A stretch of DNA of 64,000 nt, taken from contig NZ_FUEZ01000004.1 in NCBI RefSeq assembly GCF_900157365.1, positions 3,564,966 through 3,628,965 on the forward strand, given 5' to 3'. Position numbers and translations under genes: made by a program. Of this stretch, positions 40,030 to 49,644 are shown in pieces. The first letter of the stretch is position 1. The number at the start of each line of letters is the position of its first letter. This DNA comes from Mycobacterium numidiamassiliense (GTDB lineage Bacteria; Actinomycetota; Actinomycetes; Mycobacteriales; Mycobacteriaceae). The notes beneath the pieces were generated by a model that did no database searches, was not told the origin of the DNA, and was given only the letters and a program-made list of their open reading frames with translations.

Positions 40030-41322
40030 TTAGAGGCGGATACCCTGATCGCCTCGCCCTGGTCGGTGTCGTCGCCGGCGCGCCGATCGCGACGGCCATT
40101 GGCGCACAGCGGCGATCGCTGTCTTCAGCCCGCGATGGCGGCCTGTTGTGGGGTCGGTCCCGCCGAAACCAGGCTCCAGCCCCGCGAACATCCGCTCGCT
40201 GCGAGTCTCCGGTGCGTCGTCGGCGGTATCGCGCAAGTATCGGTCTGGCAGTGACAGTTTGGCGATGGTGCGCCACGTCTTGCCGTACTGAGTCAGGAAT
40301 GAGCCTGTGGTGTAGGGCAAGTCGTACTTGTCGCAAATCTGGCGAACCCGCAGCGAGACCTCATGCAGCCGGTTACTCGGCAAATCCGGGTACAGGTGAT
40401 GCTCGATCTGATAGCAGAGGTTGCCGCTCATGAACCGCAGCACCGGCCCGGCCTCGAAATTGGCGCTACCCAGCATTTGCCGCAGATACCATTGGCCCTT
40501 CGTCTCGCCGACCATGTCGGTCTTGGCGAATTTCTCGGCGCCATCGGGGAAATGTCCACAGAAGATCACCGCGTCGGCCCAGATGTTGCGGATCACATTG
40601 GCCACCACGTTGGCGCTGAACGCCGACTTGTAGGTCGCCGCCGGCGACAGCGAGGTCAGCGCCGGAAACGCGATGTAGTCCTTGACCACCTGCCGGCCAG
40701 CCTTAACCGCAAACTCACGCGTTTGCTCTCGGGTGATGTCGCGCTCTGGGCCAGCCTTGAAGATCTTGCGGAGCTCGAAGGGCTGAAAGCCGATTCCCCA
40801 CTCAAATCCGACTGCGAGGACGGCGTTGAACAGCAGGTTACCGACGTTATACGGCTGCCAGGGCTGATCGCGGGTTACCCGAAGCATCGCGTAGCCTACG
40901 TCGTCGTCCATGCCAATGATGTTGGTGTACTTGTGATGTTGAAAGTTGTGGGTCGACCGCCAATGCTTGGAGGCCCCACTCATGTCCCACTCCCATGTCG
41001 AGGAATGGATCTCCGGATCGTTCATCCAGTTCCACTGACCGTGCATCACATTGTGGCTGATCTCCATGTTCTCGATGATCTTGGCGACACCCAAAATCGC
41101 CGTTCCAGCCCACCACGCCAAGCGGTTTGAACTACCTGCGACCGTAAGCCTGCCGGCCACCTCGAGCACACGTTGCGCGGCGATCGTGCGGCGGATGTAA
41201 CGCGCGTCGCGCTCGCCGAGGGACTCCTCAACGTCCAGCCGGATCGCATCCAGCTCCATTGCCAAACTCTCGACATCGGCATCCGTCAGATGAGCAAAGG
41301 CCGGAATGTCGGTTATCGCCAT
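40030..41322 (-). CDS. Membrane fatty acid desaturase (DesA3-like)
   Basis: A protein of 430 residues with the three His boxes of acyl-CoA desaturases: HNVMHG, HNFQHHKYTN and QIEHHLYPDLP. It aligns in type with mycobacterial DesA3, a stearoyl-CoA delta-9 desaturase that makes oleate and takes electrons from a separate oxidoreductase; that partner is not next to it here. The last 30 residues are Arg-rich (RQWPSRSARRRRHRPGR) and could be a natural tail or a late frame change. Membrane-embedded enzyme of lipid metabolism. Confidence 0.88.
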   Translation of the reverse strand: MAITDIPAFAHLTDADVESLAMELDAIRLDVEESLGERDARYIRRTIAAQRVLEVAGRLTVAGSSNRLAWWAGTAILGVAKIIENMEISHNVMHGQWNWMNDPEIHSSTWEWDMSGASKHWRSTHNFQHHKYTNIIGMDDDVGYAMLRVTRDQPWQPYNVGNLLFNAVLAVGFEWGIGFQPFELRKIFKAGPERDITREQTREFAVKAGRQVVKDYIAFPALTSLSPAATYKSAFSANVVANVIRNIWADAVIFCGHFPDGAEKFAKTDMVGETKGQWYLRQMLGSANFEAGPVLRFMSGNLCYQIEHHLYPDLPSNRLHEVSLRVRQICDKYDLPYTTGSFLTQYGKTWRTIAKLSLPDRYLRDTADDAPETRSERMFAGLEPGFGGTDPTTGRHRGLKTAIAAVRQWPSRSARRRRHRPGRGDQGIRL

Positions 41323-41480
41323 CGTTTCCTTTCTTTTGGACTATCGGCTAAAACCATTGCGACAAGCCATCGACAGACGCCCTATGGGCGCGCGAGGGTA
41401 CTAGGTGCTAGCGGGCTTGCATCGGCGAACGGTGGGCTGACGGGCCTCAGCCACAACCGTTCTGCGCTCTGTCAGGCCGG

Positions 41481-41660
41481 TCAGTAGTAGTGGCGGCGGC
41501 CACCGACAGCGTGTCCGGTCCGTCCCGCGACCATCAGCACCAAGCCGACGATCAGGAGGATGACCCCGATGACCAAGCAAAGATGGGCGTAGGCGAAGGT
41601 GGGGATGAGGGAGGGCAGTAGGAGCCCGAGGACGATAAGGATGACTCCGAGAGCGATCAT
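41481..41660 (-). CDS. DUF6131 small membrane protein
   Basis: A protein of 59 residues starting MIALGVILIVLGLLLPSL, with two hydrophobic helices and the ending VGGRRHYY, typical of the actinobacterial DUF6131 family. Function unknown. It was found by reading the sequence directly because it is short; the ATG lies at 41658-41660 (complement). It is 158 bases upstream of the desaturase on the same strand. Confidence 0.8.
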   Translation of the reverse strand: MIALGVILIVLGLLLPSLIPTFAYAHLCLVIGVILLIVGLVLMVAGRTGHAVGGRRHYY

Positions 41661-42094
41661 GGCGTTTACCTAGTTTCTGTGTGGATGTTTGAGCGACTGC
41701 GCGACTCGATGCTGAGCGCGTTCATTTTCCTTGGCCCCCAGACAAGTTGAGCGCGCCCTAACCGATCGGCACTTCGCGCTCGCCGTGCGATGCAGCGGGC
41801 GAGTGTCCGGCGCAGAAGCGTCGCATGAATGCGGAGTGGGCGGTCACCCGAGTTGGCGGTACGGGAATGTCTGGATTTTGCAGGCTGACTCGACCGCGTC
41901 GGTTAAACATCTGAATGTGTGGCGCGAGCGGACGCTCATCAAGTTCAGCGGCGTACAGCCAAACTCTCTCCACACTGGCTGAAGGACTCAGCACCAACAA
42001 CATTACGCCTCTCAGGAACCCGTGGCCAGGTGACCGACGGGTGGCGCGGTGACCGCATACCCCACCTGCAGGCGTCAGGCCGGGCGGTTCGGGC
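41661..42094. other. Intergenic, no supported gene
   Basis: About 430 bases. Short open frames exist on both strands but none shows a recognisable family, good ribosome site or consistent mycobacterial codon pattern. It presumably contains the DUF6131 promoter and the 3' flank of the GAF-ANTAR gene. Confidence 0.4.
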
Positions 42095-42910
42095 TCAGGC
42101 CGGGCGGTGTCGGGCGCGGGCCCGGCGCACTGCTTCATCGATGATGCCCTGGGCTACCTCGTTCAATTTGCGATGTTCGGCTTGGCTGATCGCCCGCAGT
42201 TGCGCGAACGCCTCTTCGGCGGTGCGCCCGGTACGTCCCCGGATCAAACCGATCGCCTGATCGATCACTGGGCGCGTCGATAGCGCCTTCTGCAACTGAG
42301 TGGTCAGTGCCAGCGCATGCGCCAGGATCTGGGCATTACGCACCGCCACCGCCGCGGGCTTGGCAAACAGCTCCCCCAATTCGGCGGCGTGCTCGTCAAA
42401 GACGTCTTTGCCGTGGGCGTAGACATTGATCGCCCCAATCACCTCACCTGACACCACGAGTGGCAGCGACAGCGCACTGTGCACGCCCAAGCGGCCCACC
42501 CGCGGACCGAACCGGGGCCACATCTTCTCCCCTCCCAACGACCCGGACCGCACCGTACGCTTGTCCAAAGCCGCGGTGATGCAGGGCCCCTCCCTGAGGG
42601 TCACGTACTGGATTTCGTCGATTTCGGCAACAAACGGGGCGCTGGCCGCCAGCGCCTCCACCATGTTCTCCGCCCGGTCGACGCGCAACAAGGTAACCCC
42701 GGCGCCGTCGGCGCCCGGTATGGCGTGCACCGCAAACGTCGACACCTCAGCCAGCAACTCGGGCAACCCCAGGCTGCCGGCCACTAAGCTCGTCAGGTCG
42801 TCGATTCCGGCCCGCAAATCCACCGCGTCAGCGATGGCCTGCTGCGCGCCCGGCGACTCCAACCGCAAGCCCTCTGCGTCCTCGACGGATTCCGTCATAC
42901 CTGCGCTCAA
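42095..42910 (-). CDS. GAF-ANTAR regulator 1
   Basis: A protein of 271 residues. GAF domain about 50-195 (HAIPGADGAGVTLLRVD, REGPCITAALDKRTV, HSALSLPLVVSGEVIGAINVYAH), then ANTAR about 205-262 (TRPVIDQAIGLIRGRTGRTAEEAFAQLRAISQ). ANTAR domains bind RNA hairpins and prevent transcription termination. The protein closely resembles the second copy at 45130-45936. An internal ATG four codons in is also possible. Confidence 0.9.
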   Translation of the reverse strand: MSAGMTESVEDAEGLRLESPGAQQAIADAVDLRAGIDDLTSLVAGSLGLPELLAEVSTFAVHAIPGADGAGVTLLRVDRAENMVEALAASAPFVAEIDEIQYVTLREGPCITAALDKRTVRSGSLGGEKMWPRFGPRVGRLGVHSALSLPLVVSGEVIGAINVYAHGKDVFDEHAAELGELFAKPAAVAVRNAQILAHALALTTQLQKALSTRPVIDQAIGLIRGRTGRTAEEAFAQLRAISQAEHRKLNEVAQGIIDEAVRRARARHRPA

Positions 42911-43433
42911 TCATCTGCTCAAAGTGGGCGTACACGCCAACGCCCACCGCCCCAGTCCTGCCTGTCAAGGAAATACTAACCCCGGGCACAATGACGAAGC
43001 GTGGGCAACAGAACGCGCTGGGATTTCCTCGATTTGAGGGCGCAAAGACGGCTCGACGAGGACCGAACATTCCACTGCTACGCGGACGCGGTCGAGCGAT
43101 CTCCCGAACTCGGGTGCCGCTGCGGTAATCTCTATTACGGTTGATTTCCCAGCCTCCCGCAGGCGTCCGGCGGCGATCTGTAAGAGATCCCCTCCGCAAC
43201 GTGTCTGCATCTTCCCGGATAACCGACGGTTACAGGGTTTGTGCTTTCGGACTGAGCTTGACGGAGTCCCGTGCTCACCGGTTCACCGATCATCGCCGCG
43301 CGTGCCGGCGGCAGCCGAGCGCCTCGATGCCTACCTTGTTGCCGTGCAAACCCTTTCACTTCGAACTCCGCGCAAGGCGATCGCATTCGACACTTCTGCA
43401 ATCGAACGTCAAACACCTTGCAAGGGAACGGTT
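42911..43433. promoter_or_regulatory. Divergent intergenic region upstream of GAF-ANTAR 1 and acyl-AMP ligase
   Basis: About 520 bases. No convincing gene. An octamer palindrome CTTGCAAG lies just before the ligase ribosome site. I saw no clear promoter or terminator hairpin. Confidence 0.35.
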
Positions 43434-45068
43434 TTGAGTAAATTTACCGAAATCATGTATGGCAGCGCCCGGTCCAGTCCGAGGGGTCTGGTCACCGGGG
43501 AGCCAAGCTGCCCCGTCCGGCACACCTGGGGCGAGGTGCACGAGCGCGCACGCCGGATCGCGGGTGGCTTGGCCACTGCCGGCGTCGGCCGAGGTGATGC
43601 CGTCCCCGTGCTGGCAGGCGCCCCAGCCGAGATCGCGCCTGCCGGACAGGGTATCTGGATGCGCGGCGCCAGCCTCACGATGCTGCATCAGCCCACTCCC
43701 CGCACCGATCTTCAACGCTGGGCCGAGGAGACCATCTCCGTCATCAAGATGATCGGCGCCAAGACGGTCGTCATCTCAGACCCGTTCCTCGACGCGGCCC
43801 CCTTGCTGTCGCAGCTCGGTATGCGGGTGCTGATCATCGAGCAGCTGCTCGGCAGCCGCCCGATCGATCCGGTCGAGACCGATGACGACGACACCGCGTT
43901 ACTGCAGTTGACCTCGGGTTCCACCGGATCGCCGAAGGCGGTTCGGATCACCCACCGCAACGTCGTTTCAAATGCCGAGGCAATGTTCATCGGCGCACAA
44001 GTCGACATCGATACCGACGTGATCGTGAGCTGGTTGCCGCTGTTCCACGATATGGGCATGACCGGATTCCTCACCGTACCAATGTATTTCGGCGCGGAGC
44101 TGGTAAAAGTCACGCCGATGGACTTCCTGAGCGACATCCTGCTGTGGGCCAAGCTCATCGACAAGTACAAGGGCACGATGACCGCGGCACCGAATTTCGC
44201 CTACACGTTGTTCGCCAAACGCCTGCGCAAGCTGGCCCAGCCCGGGCAGTTCGACCTGTCCAGCTTGCGGTGGGCACTGTCGGGCGCCGAGCAGGTCGAA
44301 CCCGCCGACATCGAAGATCTCTGCGAAGCGGGTAGACCGTTCGGGTTACGCCCCGAGGCGATCCTGCCGGCCTACGGCATGGCCGAGACAACCGTGGCGG
44401 TGTCGTTCTCTGCATGCGGCGCAGGCCTTGTGATCGATGAGGTCGACGCCGACCTGCTCGCCGTACTGCACCGAGCTGTCCCTGCGAACAAGGGCAAAAC
44501 CCGGCGACTGGCAACGCTTGGTCGTCTGCTCAACGGGCTTGAGGCGCGCATCGTCGACGAAGACGGCAACGTCCTGCCCGCCCGGGCCGTCGGCGTCATC
44601 GCGGTGCGCGGTGAGCCCGTGACGCTCGGCTACGAAACGATGGGCGGTTTCGTCACGGCGCAAGACGAGCAGGGCTGGTATGCCACCGGAGACCTGGGCT
44701 ACCTCACCGAGACCGGCCACGTCGTGGTCTGCGGGCGGGTCAAGGACGTGATCATCATGGCCGGGCGAAACATCTACCCAACCGACATCGAGCGTGCCGC
44801 GACACGCGTTTGCGGGGTCCGGGCGGGTAGTGCCGTCGCAGTGCGCCTGGAAGCGGGACACCCGCGCGAGACATTTGCCGTCGCCGTGGAGTCCAACAGC
44901 TGGGAGAACCTGGCCGAGGTGCGTCGCATCGAGCAGCAGGTGGCACACGAGGTGGTCGCCGAGGTGGATGTCCGGCCCCGCAACGTGGTCGTGCTCGAGC
45001 CCGGGGTGATCCCCAAGACGCCGTCGGGGAAGCTGCGGCGCGCCCATACCTCGGCGCTCGTCGGCTGA
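43434..45068 (+). CDS. Fatty-acyl-AMP ligase (FadD/FAAL type)
   Basis: A protein of 544 residues with a TTG start (LSKFTEIMYGSARSSPRGLVTG) after AAGGGAAC; the open frame upstream is longer but unlike the family. ATP-binding LTSGSTGSPKAVRITH, YGMAETTVAVSF, GDLGYL and GRVKDVIIMAGRNIYPTDIE identify an ANL-superfamily enzyme, and the RNxYPxDIE word is typical of mycobacterial acyl-AMP ligases. Such enzymes load activated fatty acids onto carrier or polyketide proteins. It could in principle feed the lipopeptide NRPS 30 kb away, but no linkage is shown. Confidence 0.88.
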   Translation: MSKFTEIMYGSARSSPRGLVTGEPSCPVRHTWGEVHERARRIAGGLATAGVGRGDAVPVLAGAPAEIAPAGQGIWMRGASLTMLHQPTPRTDLQRWAEETISVIKMIGAKTVVISDPFLDAAPLLSQLGMRVLIIEQLLGSRPIDPVETDDDDTALLQLTSGSTGSPKAVRITHRNVVSNAEAMFIGAQVDIDTDVIVSWLPLFHDMGMTGFLTVPMYFGAELVKVTPMDFLSDILLWAKLIDKYKGTMTAAPNFAYTLFAKRLRKLAQPGQFDLSSLRWALSGAEQVEPADIEDLCEAGRPFGLRPEAILPAYGMAETTVAVSFSACGAGLVIDEVDADLLAVLHRAVPANKGKTRRLATLGRLLNGLEARIVDEDGNVLPARAVGVIAVRGEPVTLGYETMGGFVTAQDEQGWYATGDLGYLTETGHVVVCGRVKDVIIMAGRNIYPTDIERAATRVCGVRAGSAVAVRLEAGHPRETFAVAVESNSWENLAEVRRIEQQVAHEVVAEVDVRPRNVVVLEPGVIPKTPSGKLRRAHTSALVG

Positions 45069-45129
45069 CGTTTCGGAAAGTGACAAAGAGTAAATTCATG
45101 GCCATCTGGACGGGTTCACGAGAGGAGAG

Positions 45130-45936
45130 ATGTTGGCCGACTTCGACGCCCAGCCGGGTCGCGTAGTACCGCCATCGCCGGACCTCTCCCCTACCCAGCG
45201 GGAGGCGGACGAGGCCGAGCTGTATGCGGGGCTGCGCGGCGTGGCCGGGATTGTCGCGGGCGGCGGAGGGGCGATGGATCTGCTGCGCGATGTGGCGGAA
45301 TTCGCGGCGCAGGCGATTCCGGGCGCCGAGGGTGTGGGTATCGCACTGATCGATCCACAGCACGGCTTGTCCAGCGTCCGGACATGGGTGGCGACCGCGG
45401 TACTCGTCCAAGAGATCGACACAGTTCAATACAGCGAACTGCACGAGGGTCCATGCATTACGTGTATGGAGTCACGACGGCCCACGGTCAGCGGGTCACT
45501 GGGCAGCGACAGCCGTTGGCCCCACTTCGGGGGTCGGGTGGCCCGCATGCGTATGCACTCGGCCCTGGCGCTGCCACTGCTGGTCGGCGACCAGGTGATC
45601 GGCTCGATCAACGCGTACGCCAAGAGCCGCGACGCCTTCGCCGATCACGCAGTGCAGTTGGGCTCGCAATTCGCCAAGCCCGCCGCGGTGTCGATATACA
45701 ACGCCCAGTTGCTGGCGACCGCACACGAACAGACGCTGCGATTGCAGCGCGCACTGGACAGCCGATCGGTGATCGACCAGGCCGTCGGCATCATCCGTAG
45801 CCGAACCGGTGGCAACGCGGACGACGCCTTTGAGCGGCTCACCCAGATCAGCCAAAGCGAGAACGTCAAGCTACACACCGTCGCCGAGCGACTGGTCGAT
45901 GAGGCCGCGCGTCGGGCTCGTGCGCGGCATCGCTGA
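45130..45936 (+). CDS. GAF-ANTAR regulator 2
   Basis: A protein of 268 residues, paralogous to the product of 42095-42910 (shared HEGPCIT, MHSALALPLLVGDQVIGSINAYA, SRSVIDQAVGIIRSRTGG, NVKLHTVAERLVDEAARRARARHR). The GAF domain is at about 50-195 and the ANTAR at about 205-262. The ATG is very close to GAGGAG, so a TTG one codon later may be used. It follows the acyl-AMP ligase by 61 bases on the same strand and probably shares its transcript. Confidence 0.9.
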   Translation: MLADFDAQPGRVVPPSPDLSPTQREADEAELYAGLRGVAGIVAGGGGAMDLLRDVAEFAAQAIPGAEGVGIALIDPQHGLSSVRTWVATAVLVQEIDTVQYSELHEGPCITCMESRRPTVSGSLGSDSRWPHFGGRVARMRMHSALALPLLVGDQVIGSINAYAKSRDAFADHAVQLGSQFAKPAAVSIYNAQLLATAHEQTLRLQRALDSRSVIDQAVGIIRSRTGGNADDAFERLTQISQSENVKLHTVAERLVDEAARRARARHR

Positions 45937-45939
45937 ACG

Positions 45940-46698
45940 CTAGTCCCTTGTCCCCGAGCTGAATTCGGCCAACTCCGTCAGAATGAGCAGCCGCGAATAG
46001 CGGTCCATCATCAATCTGCGGGCGACTTCCGTCAGGTGTTCACCGCTAGCTCGCGCGTAGGTCCGCATCAGCGTGAACGCCTCTTCCACCGACACATCCA
46101 GCAGTTCGTGCAGTAATCCCTTGGCCTGCTCGACGATCACGCGGCCCGTCAGCGCCGAGCGGAGGTGCGGCATGACAGTCGACGGCGTGGGTGCGCTCTC
46201 CCGGAGGAGTGCCACGCACGCGATATGGGCGAGGGTCTGGGCGACGAGCAGATCCGCTTCGTTGAGCTCGCCGCGGCGGGTGCCGAACAGGCCGAGCGCG
46301 CCCAACACGATGCCGGCGGCCCGCATCGGGAGGGCATGCACCGACGCGAAGCCGGCATCGACCGCAGCCGGAACGAACTGCGGCCACCGATGGAGCACCT
46401 CTTGGACGTCGGCAACCGAGACCGGTTGGCCGGTGCTGTAGCAGTCCACGCACGGGCCTTCGTCGGCTTGCAGCTGGAAAAGCTCGAGTTCGCGGGTCTG
46501 CTCCGAGGTGGCGGCCAGCAGGCGGAGCTGGTTCAGCGGGTCGGCGAGCAGAAATCCGGCGGCCTCGATGTCGAGCAGCTCAGCGCATCGCTCTGTCACC
46601 CCGGTCAACAGGTCAACGACGTCGAAGTCGTCGAGCAGGCTGTCGGCGATCGATACGACGGCGTCCAGCACCCGGGTTTCACGTGGGACTTCAGTCAC
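45940..46698 (-). CDS. GAF-ANTAR regulator 3
   Basis: A protein of 252 residues with a GTG start and AGGAGAACATC ribosome site. GAF domain about 20-165 (ERCAELLDIEAAGFLLAD, ADEGPCVDCYSTGQPVSV) and ANTAR about 178-235 (LTGRVIVEQAKGLLHELLDVSVEEAF). It is of a different subgroup from copies 1 and 2 and related to the next gene. The stop is three bases from the stop of regulator 2, so the two genes converge. Confidence 0.9.
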   Translation of the reverse strand: MTEVPRETRVLDAVVSIADSLLDDFDVVDLLTGVTERCAELLDIEAAGFLLADPLNQLRLLAATSEQTRELELFQLQADEGPCVDCYSTGQPVSVADVQEVLHRWPQFVPAAVDAGFASVHALPMRAAGIVLGALGLFGTRRGELNEADLLVAQTLAHIACVALLRESAPTPSTVMPHLRSALTGRVIVEQAKGLLHELLDVSVEEAFTLMRTYARASGEHLTEVARRLMMDRYSRLLILTELAEFSSGTRD

Positions 46699-46743
46699 GA
46701 TGTTCTCCTGCCTTTCATGCGGTTGTGCCCGCGAAGGGACGCA

Positions 46744-47484
46744 TCATCCGGCCTCAAGCCGCAGGCGGCGGTCGAGAATGTCGCGGGCGACGTCGGTGGC
46801 GCTGCGGCCGGTGGCGTAGGCATGAGCGCGCAACCGGATCAGGGCCTCGGCAGGCTCCACACCCAGCTGGGCGACGAGCATGCCGGTGGCCTGGCTGACC
46901 TCCGAACGGCTCAGGGCGTTGAGTTCGGCCCAGGCGTCGCTGTTGGGCTCGGTTACGGCGGCCTGCAGGTCGGTGTTCATGAGGTCCAGCAGAGGGATGA
47001 CCGCGAGCTCCGCGGCGGCTACCGCGCCGGCCAGGTCCTCGTTCGACAGTGGGCCGGGGTGCGCGCGGAAGAGGTCGAGGGCGCCGACAAATTCGCCGGC
47101 CACAACAATGGGCACCGCGTAGACACCTCTGATCTGGTGGGCCAGCATGGCGGGCCCGTAAACGGGCCACCGCACCTCCTTGGGATCGGCGAGGTCGACG
47201 GCGAGAATCGGAGTCCGCCGGGCGACCGAGTCCAGGCACGGTCCCTCGCCCAGAGTGAACTGCAGTTCGTCGTAGACGCGCGCCGGCCCGCTGCTGGATC
47301 CCAGCGTTCCGCTGCTCGCGCCGTCGAAGACGAGCGAAATCGTTGCTGCGTCGATGTCGAGCAAAACCACACAGGCCGCGCATAGACGATCGGCCGCTTC
47401 TACCCCCCGCCGACCGTCGACGGCGGCGAGGAGCTGCTCGTGGATCGCCACATCTAGCCGAACGGGATTCGGGCAGCAGCGCAA
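46744..47484 (-). CDS. GAF-ANTAR regulator 4
   Basis: A protein of about 246 residues; the TTG start is uncertain and a GTG eleven codons later (47451) is an alternative. GAF domain about 25-165 (CVVLLDIDAATISLVFDG, GEGPCLDSVARRTPILAVD, VYAVPIVVAGEFVGALDL), then ANTAR about 178-238 (RSEVSQATGMLVAQLGVEPAEALIRLRAHA). It lies 45 bases upstream of regulator 3 on the same strand, so the two form a likely operon. Confidence 0.88.
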   Translation of the reverse strand: MRCCPNPVRLDVAIHEQLLAAVDGRRGVEAADRLCAACVVLLDIDAATISLVFDGASSGTLGSSSGPARVYDELQFTLGEGPCLDSVARRTPILAVDLADPKEVRWPVYGPAMLAHQIRGVYAVPIVVAGEFVGALDLFRAHPGPLSNEDLAGAVAAAELAVIPLLDLMNTDLQAAVTEPNSDAWAELNALSRSEVSQATGMLVAQLGVEPAEALIRLRAHAYATGRSATDVARDILDRRLRLEAG

Positions 47485-47687
47485 GTGCGCGAGGGTGTCA
47501 GCGGCGACGTCATCCTCCCCACCCTTTCACCATTTGCGGAATTTGACGAGCGTAACGTCGATTGTCGTCGGCGGCGGCTGGTCAGCCAGGCCCGGGCGGC
47601 GCGGCCCGATACTTCAAAACCCTTGTGCCGCTTAGTCACATTGCCGTCGATCACGGGGAGGGCGGAGCAGAAGCACTCCCGTTGGAG

Positions 47688-47885
47688 TCAGCTCCAGAAA
47701 TGGCTTCTCGTCCATTTCTTTTCGTCGCCCTGCACCTCTGTCCACTCCCCCGGCGCGTATCTGTATGGCCGCGTCGCGCCGCTGTGAACGACATCGAGTG
47801 TGCCGTCATTATTTTTGACGTACGAGTCACCGAACCGCAGATATTTATCGGTTGCTCCGCCTCGACGTGTCACCGTAACTGTCAT
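47688..47885 (-). CDS. Small conserved-looking protein A
   Basis: A protein of 65 residues starting MTVTVTRRGGATDKYL after an ideal AGGAGG ribosome site. No domain recognised. The pattern DxYxxxxxGxLxVxxSG...YAPGEWTEV is shared with the small protein at 59037-59258, so they appear to be paralogues. It is predicted soluble and beta-rich. Confidence 0.75.
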   Translation of the reverse strand: MTVTVTRRGGATDKYLRFGDSYVKNNDGTLDVVHSGATRPYRYAPGEWTEVQGDEKKWTRSHFWS

Positions 47886-48195
47886 GGTCCAAACCTCCTG
47901 GTGCGCAGGCAAAATAAGCCGTTGCCGCTCATCGACCCACCTGCCCGTGCTGTCCATCCGATTACGGCATGCGCCGCTAAGAGCCTGCGCACCGCTCAAG
48001 AATCGCAACCCCACTCTGGCCAGACCATTCAGCGTCCTGTCGGGCCCATGGTCTTGAGTAGCGACGACAAGCATGCGCGCCGCGTCGTACCTGCGGTAAC
48101 CACGCTCAGGAACCGGCTTCGCGAGCCGCGCGCGTTCCACGGTGCCGCGCCGGTCAGTCAGCCGCAGCAGATGATCGGAGCTGGCGACGTCGTGG
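47886..48195. other. Intergenic, no supported gene
   Basis: About 310 bases between the small protein and the glycosyltransferase, both on the minus strand. Open frames here lack family features. No repeat or hairpin stands out. Confidence 0.35.
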
Positions 48196-49491
48196 TCACA
48201 CCAGTGCCTGCCGCTGCGCGAGGACACGACGCGCCACCCCCACGTACGCACTCGCGACTACCGGCCAAGACATTTCGGGCGCCATTCGGCGGGCCTCGGC
48301 GGCCATCGTGCCTGCCAGGCGCGGCTCCGTCAGCACGCGAGTCAAGGCGGATGCCAACGCATCCGGATCGTCATGCGCCACAACGATGCCGGCGCCACCA
48401 GAGAGCAACTCGACGGCGTGCGGGAACGCGGTGGCCACAACCGGGCGTCCGCAGGCGACGGCTTCGACCAGAACACCGGAGACCGCCTGATCGGTCGAGT
48501 CGTAAGGCACAACGACCACCGCCGCGGACTGGACGAGTGCGGTCAGCATCGCGACATTGCGATACCCCGGCTCGAAGCGCACCGAATCAGCGACACCGCT
48601 ACGCCGCGCTTGCTCGATCAGCGCATCGCGGTAGGCGTCACCCTCGGCGGCGGCCACCTTCGGATGCGTTGGGCCCGCAACTACGTATCGTGGCCGGCCG
48701 GGCAGGTTGCCTACTGAACCCATCGCCGCGATCACTCGCTCGACGCCCATGCCCGGGCGCAGCAGGCCCCAAGTCAGTACAGTGGGGCGGCCTCCACGCA
48801 CGCAGGAATTCGTCGGGAGGGTGGCCCCATGCGGGATGGTCGAGACTTTACGGCGGTCGATATCGAAGCCGTCGCGTAGCCGTTCGCTGGCCGCATCCGA
48901 CATGACGATCACCTGATCCGCCCGCGTTGCAACGGCCTCGAGAACCGAACGCTGGTGTCGTGAAGGGTTTTTGAGAACAGTGTGGGCGATGACTATCGAC
49001 GGGACGCGCAGTCCGTCCATGACGCCGACCACGTCGTCCCCGTCGACACCGCCGTAGATGTCGTAGTCATGCTGGATCACCGCGATGTCGCTCTGGTTCA
49101 GCAAGTCCGAGCACGCTGCGACGGATGCCGTTGAGCCGCTGATCAACTCCCCGATGACACGGGCGCTCGAGGAAGGCGATCCGTCGGACACTTGCACAAC
49201 GCTGACGTCAGCTCCATGGGCAGTAAGCTCACGCGCCAGGGCGGCGCTGAAGGTTGCCAGCCCACACGGCGCGGGAGGGTAGGTACTCAGAATGCCGAAA
49301 TTAAGCGAGCCAGAAACTCTGTGGCCCACAACGGGAACCGTCGATGGATGAAAAGTGGATAAAGCTGTCACGGTGATCCCAACTACAGGTGAAACCGGCG
49401 TGTCCGGCGTGAGCGGTTGCTCGGCGCGGTCAGCGGGAACAGCTGACTCATCCCGGACTAGCTGGGCTTTGCGACTTATTCGAGAATACAC
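48196..49491 (-). CDS. Glycosyltransferase, GT4-like
   Basis: A protein of about 431 residues with a GTG start; the first 60 residues are irregular, so the real start may be later, near FGILSTYPPAPCGLATFS (about 69), the usual beginning of the GT-B fold. The C-terminal half carries VPYDSTDQAVSGVLVEAVACGRPVVAT, a GT4-type sugar-nucleotide site. Likely transfers a hexose from NDP-sugar at the cytoplasmic face; acceptor unknown. Confidence 0.82.
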   Translation of the reverse strand: MYSRISRKAQLVRDESAVPADRAEQPLTPDTPVSPVVGITVTALSTFHPSTVPVVGHRVSGSLNFGILSTYPPAPCGLATFSAALARELTAHGADVSVVQVSDGSPSSSARVIGELISGSTASVAACSDLLNQSDIAVIQHDYDIYGGVDGDDVVGVMDGLRVPSIVIAHTVLKNPSRHQRSVLEAVATRADQVIVMSDAASERLRDGFDIDRRKVSTIPHGATLPTNSCVRGGRPTVLTWGLLRPGMGVERVIAAMGSVGNLPGRPRYVVAGPTHPKVAAAEGDAYRDALIEQARRSGVADSVRFEPGYRNVAMLTALVQSAAVVVVPYDSTDQAVSGVLVEAVACGRPVVATAFPHAVELLSGGAGIVVAHDDPDALASALTRVLTEPRLAGTMAAEARRMAPEMSWPVVASAYVGVARRVLAQRQALV

Positions 49492-49644
49492 CCACCGACC
49501 ATTGATATTGTCGGCGAACGCGATAGTGGCTTAAAGGCGCCGTCATACCTCTCGTGGACCAGCGGAAGAGTGGAGTACTTTCGTCGGTCCAAACATTCAG
49601 GCCCACAGCATATCTCGCCGGGCGCATCGGCCTATCCGTATGTT

